Assembly (NCBI GenBank): GCA_964526035.1
Contig: CAZGKE010000120.1
Location: forward strand, 1 to 10,672
DNA: 10,672 nucleotides
Direction of reading: 5' to 3'
Source of the DNA: DAOMOD01 sp964526035
Lineage (GTDB): Bacteria > Pseudomonadota > Gammaproteobacteria > Xanthomonadales > BPKI01
Under the pieces are notes generated by a model. It was not told where the DNA came from, did not search any database, and was given only the letters and a program-made list of their open reading frames with translations. Positions 7,796 through 10,672 of this stretch are shown piece by piece. The translations under genes and the position numbers were made by a program. Position 1 is the stretch's first letter; each line of letters begins with the position of its first letter.

Positions 7796-7995
7796 TGTCT
7801 CGCCGATCGCAGCTGGCGCTACGATCGCGGTTCGGCCTAAGCTTCTGGCCTTCACACGCTCTTTTCCCCATCGACGCGCTGCCCTGAATGGAACTGCCTG
7901 CCACCCGCGCCAGGATTCGGTCCCCGCGCAGTGAACCACTTGCCTGCAGCACCTATGCGCAAGGGTCATGCGGCCGGTGTGCCGCAGCATTGCGG

Positions 7996-8943
7996 ATGGT
8001 GTCTTCGATGCTGCTGGTGTGCCTGCTGCAGGCTGGCTGTGCCGGCGACCCGCCGGACGACGAGCGGCGGCTTCTCGATGACCGCACCGCCTCGCTTGAA
8101 CTCGCCGCCATCCGCCGCAGCCTGTCGGGGCCGGCGCCGCTGTCACCGCAGGAGTTCCAGTCCCTGTCGGCGCTGCGCGAGCGGTTTCCCGATGCGACAC
8201 TGGTCCGCGACACCTATCAGGCCGCCCTGATCCGCCGCGGCGACTGGCAGGCGCTGCTCGACTGGCTGCTGGCCATACCCGAGGCCGCACGCACTGCAGC
8301 GGACCAGCGCAACCTGGTGAACGTCCACTACAAGCTGGGACGTTTCGACGAAGCGCTGGCCGCCGCTGACCGACTCGACGCCGATGCCGCTGCGAATCCG
8401 GAAACCGTGGAGGTGGTCGCGAACAGTCTTTTCCGCCTCGGGCGGCTGGACGAGGCTGCGCAACACCTCGACCAGCACCGCAAAGCGCTGCTGCAGGCAC
8501 GACGAAGTGCCGCGCTCGGGCTGCGTGGACTCATCCACCTGCAGCTCGGCGAGGACGAGGCCGCGGAGAAGGCGCTGAAAACTGCGCTCGGCATCGACCC
8601 CTCGGATCGCGCCAGCATGCTCGCGCTGGCAAGATTGCATCACCGCGCTGGACGCGCTGACGAAGCGCAGCTTCTGCTCGAGCGCGCCGAGGCCATCCAG
8701 GGCGAAGCCACGCGTCGCCAAACGAATGCAATGCGCCTCGTGGAGCTTGTGCAGGCGGTCAAGGAACACTGGTCCCGTCAGCAGCATGCCGAGGTGGTTC
8801 GCAGTGCGCGCCAGGCGCTGCCGTTCGCCGACGACGCCACGAAGGCAACCCTCTACGAATACATCGCCGAATCCAGCGAGCGCCTCGGCCGAAGCGAAGA
8901 CGCCCGCGCCGCGCGCGCCGAACGCGCGAGGCTGACCGAATGA
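7996..8943 (+). CDS. TPR-repeat protein, probable lipoprotein
   Basis: Envelope protein of 315 residues (from the ATG at 7996) built mainly of tetratricopeptide repeats, a scaffold for protein-protein contacts. Seen: a hydrophobic leader MVSSMLLVCLLQAGC with a lipobox-like end, where Cys15 would be lipidated; Gln at -3 is atypical. Repeat-like helical pairs lie near residues 103-133 (HYKLGRFDEALAAADRL), 136-168 (SLFRLGRLDEAAQHLD), 174-204 (HLQLGEDEAAEKALKTALGIDP), 207-236 (LHHRAGRADEAQLLLERA) and 283-313. Start choice is open: TTG 7990 would add an Arg that suits a signal peptide, and ATG 7888 would add 36 residues with poorer third-position GC; none has a clear ribosome binding site. The stop overlaps the next gene as ATGA, so the two are translationally coupled and probably act together. 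Confidence 0.82.
   Translation: MVSSMLLVCLLQAGCAGDPPDDERRLLDDRTASLELAAIRRSLSGPAPLSPQEFQSLSALRERFPDATLVRDTYQAALIRRGDWQALLDWLLAIPEAARTAADQRNLVNVHYKLGRFDEALAAADRLDADAAANPETVEVVANSLFRLGRLDEAAQHLDQHRKALLQARRSAALGLRGLIHLQLGEDEAAEKALKTALGIDPSDRASMLALARLHHRAGRADEAQLLLERAEAIQGEATRRQTNAMRLVELVQAVKEHWSRQQHAEVVRSARQALPFADDATKATLYEYIAESSERLGRSEDARAARAERARLTE
8928..8931 (+). promoter_or_regulatory. Ribosome binding site of the ASPIC gene
   Basis: GAGG with 8 nt to the ATG at 8940, located inside the end of the TPR gene. It confirms the ATGA-overlapping start of the downstream lipoprotein. Confidence 0.55.
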
Positions 8944-10672
8944 AATATGCAGCCGGCTCCACGCTTTGCTGTCTGCTTCTTGCAGCCTGCGGCCCACCCG
9001 ACGACGGGCCCCCGGAGCAAGCAGCATCCACGCCGGTACCTCCAGCGACGCACGTGCGCTTTGAAGACGCCACTGCGGCGTCCGGCATCGACTTCCACCA
9101 TCGCGGTGGTCGCAGTGAGCACAAGTGGATGCCGGAGGTGATGGGCGGCGGCGTGGCCGTGGCCGATTTCGATCGCGATGGTGCCCCCGACATCCTGCTG
9201 GTCAACAGCGGTGCGCTGGGTTCGGACGTGCGGCCCGCCGGCGCAGAAAACCGACTCTATCTCAACGACGGTCGCGGCGACTTCCGCGATGCCACCGCCG
9301 ACTGGATGCTCCCGAGCCAGGGCTACGGCATGGGCGTGGCGGTGGGCGACATCGACAACGACGGCTGGATCGACGTCGCGCTCACCCACTTCGACGGCAG
9401 CCTCGTTCTTCTGCGAAACATCGACGGCGAGCGCTTCGCGCCAGTCAACGACGCATCCGGTCTGCGCCGCCAGCCGGGATGGGCCACCAGTGCCGGCTTC
9501 TTCGATGCCGACGACGACGGACTGCTTGATCTCTACGTGGTGCGCTATCTCGACTTCCCGCTCGAGGATACGCCGCGCACCTTCCGCAACGGCGTGCCCG
9601 TCTATCCCACGCCGCTGCTCTTCGAGCCGCTCACCGACCAGCTGTGGCGCAACCTGGGCGGTCTGCGCTTCGAGGACATCAGTGCGGCAAGCGGCATCGC
9701 GCAGGCGCCCGCCAAGGGTCTTGCGCTCGCCATCGGCGATCTCGACCTCGACGGCAGCCCCGAAATCTACGTGGCCAACGATACCCAGGCCAACCAGCTG
9801 TGGGCGCGCGGCGCGGACCGACGCTGGAAGGACATCGGCGCGCTGGCTGGTACCGCCTTCGACGAGCACGGCCGCGAGGAGGGCAGCATGGGCGTCGACT
9901 TCTCGGACATCGACGGCAGCGGCCTTCCGGATATCGCGGTAACCAACTTCCAGCTGGAAGCGACCGCCGTCTACCTGCAAAGCGGGCCGCTGTCCTTCCA
10001 CGAAGCTGCCGATCGAGTCGGCGTCGGCATGAGTTCGCGCCAGCGCCTGAGCTTCGGCATCGACTTCATTGACGTCGACAACGACGGTCATGAGGACCTG
10101 GTGGTCGCCAATGGGCACATCGAGGACAACATCCATCTCAACTCCGACACGGTAACCTTCGCCCAGGCCAACTCGCTGTACCGCAACTTCGGCGACGGCC
10201 GTTTCGTCGACATCAGTGAGCATGCGGGCCCCGCACTGGCCGACCGTCAGGTCAGCCGCGGCCTCGCCAGCGGCGACTTCGATGGCGACGGTCGCATCGA
10301 CTTCATCGTGGTCAACAACGAAGGCACGGCGCAGCTCGCTCTCAATCGTTCCGAGCCGGTGGGCAACTTCGTCATGCTTTGGCTTGAAGGGCAGTCCGGC
10401 AACCGCAGCGCGATCGGCGCGCGCGCCGTGGCGCGCATCGGCGAGCGCCGCATCGAACGCCAGGTGATGGGAGCGCAGAGCTATCTGTCAGTGAGCGACT
10501 TCCGCCTGCACTTCGGCCTGGGCGACGCCCGCGCCGTCGACGAACTCACCCTGCACTGGCCGGGCGGTCGCGTACAGACGATCACCGACCTCGAAGGCGG
10601 GCGCTTCTGGCACATCGTCGAAGGCGAAGATCCGCGGCCATTCGTTCCCGGGCAGACCGTTCTCCAGCCGCA
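8940..10672 (+). CDS. FG-GAP/ASPIC (CRTAC1-like) lipoprotein, 3' end beyond window
   Basis: The frame opened by the ATG at 8940 stays open for 577 codons to the window edge, so the gene is partial. Seen: signal MKYAAGSTLCCLLLAAC with a textbook lipobox LAAC (lipidated Cys17); a Pro/Ala linker to about 38; then seven calcium-loop motifs of DxDxDG type at residues 76-84, 137-145, 189-197, 267-275, 323-331 (DIDGSG, one Asp replaced), 378-386 and 446-454, as in integrin-alpha/VCBS repeats and consistent with a seven-bladed propeller. ANGHIEDN (390-397), typical of CRTAC1-like proteins, follows loop six. The C-terminal ASPIC/UnbV domain spans about 476-560 with NRSAIGAR (488-495), HFGLGDA (524-530) and WPGGRVQ (540-546). 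Role: an exposed calcium-dependent binding protein, activity unknown. It is coupled to the TPR gene by a 4-bp overlap. Confidence 0.92.
   Translation, partial: MKYAAGSTLCCLLLAACGPPDDGPPEQAASTPVPPATHVRFEDATAASGIDFHHRGGRSEHKWMPEVMGGGVAVADFDRDGAPDILLVNSGALGSDVRPAGAENRLYLNDGRGDFRDATADWMLPSQGYGMGVAVGDIDNDGWIDVALTHFDGSLVLLRNIDGERFAPVNDASGLRRQPGWATSAGFFDADDDGLLDLYVVRYLDFPLEDTPRTFRNGVPVYPTPLLFEPLTDQLWRNLGGLRFEDISAASGIAQAPAKGLALAIGDLDLDGSPEIYVANDTQANQLWARGADRRWKDIGALAGTAFDEHGREEGSMGVDFSDIDGSGLPDIAVTNFQLEATAVYLQSGPLSFHEAADRVGVGMSSRQRLSFGIDFIDVDNDGHEDLVVANGHIEDNIHLNSDTVTFAQANSLYRNFGDGRFVDISEHAGPALADRQVSRGLASGDFDGDGRIDFIVVNNEGTAQLALNRSEPVGNFVMLWLEGQSGNRSAIGARAVARIGERRIERQVMGAQSYLSVSDFRLHFGLGDARAVDELTLHWPGGRVQTITDLEGGRFWHIVEGEDPRPFVPGQTVLQP

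Noticed and set aside
6685..7887. 400-codon plus-strand frame, and its last 31 codons from the ATG at 7792 overlapping the stop of the membrane protein gene
   Set aside because: Most of it is out of frame with two better supported genes; the tail is short, has no ribosome binding site and no recognisable feature.
7796..7995. Promoter or small gene in the 200-bp gap before the TPR gene
   Set aside because: No -35/-10 pair with acceptable spacing and no convincing hairpin; part of this gap may belong to the TPR gene if the ATG at 7888 is used.
8853..10223. 456-codon minus-strand open frame
   Set aside because: Antisense shadow of the ASPIC gene; its repeated Val/Asp/Glu pattern mirrors the calcium loops on the other strand.

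Overview
The window is about 10.7 kb of GC-rich bacterial DNA, densely coding and with short intergenic gaps. The organism looks like a high-GC Gram-negative proteobacterium. The reasons are a diheme cytochrome c, Sec and lipoprotein signal peptides, an IPTL-CTERM-like C-terminal anchor on a DUF11 protein, and a secreted protein ending in FMDGFE. Endings of that last kind are ones I recall from Xanthomonadales-like Gammaproteobacteria. The assignment is an inference, because no rRNA, tRNA or housekeeping marker is present.

Layout. Minus strand, left half: (1) a membrane-anchored diheme cytochrome c (134-967); (2) a two-gene DrrA/DrrB-type ABC exporter, ATPase 1890-2852 and permease 1084-1893, joined by an ATGA overlap; (3) a secreted beta-propeller-like/DUF11 protein with a C-terminal membrane anchor (2986-4311), followed by a strong GC hairpin at 2949-2978 that separates it from the ABC operon. 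A 230-bp divergent intergenic region (4312-4541) carries three dyad symmetries. Plus strand, right half: (4) a secreted serine hydrolase of the beta-lactamase/NylB fold with a TTG start (4542-5573); (5) a secreted right-handed beta-helix protein with an FMDGFE tail (5628-6926); (6) a polytopic membrane protein resembling DUF6498 (about 7040-7795); (7) a TPR protein with a probable lipoprotein signal (about 7996-8943), overlapping by ATGA; (8) a lipoprotein with seven FG-GAP-type calcium loops and a C-terminal ASPIC/UnbV domain, which runs off the right edge (8940-10672, no stop reached).

Working together. Only two sets are convincingly linked by sequence: the ABC ATPase/permease pair, and the TPR/ASPIC pair, which is translationally coupled and predicted to be envelope-exposed. 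The rest looks like a run of envelope and secreted proteins, each probably with its own expression. No mobile element, CRISPR array, RNA gene, toxin-antitoxin pair or recognisable defence system is visible. The most interesting items are the TPR + seven-loop ASPIC lipoprotein pair, the two C-terminal tail signals, and the dyad-rich divergent promoter region. I do not see a clear new multi-gene system.
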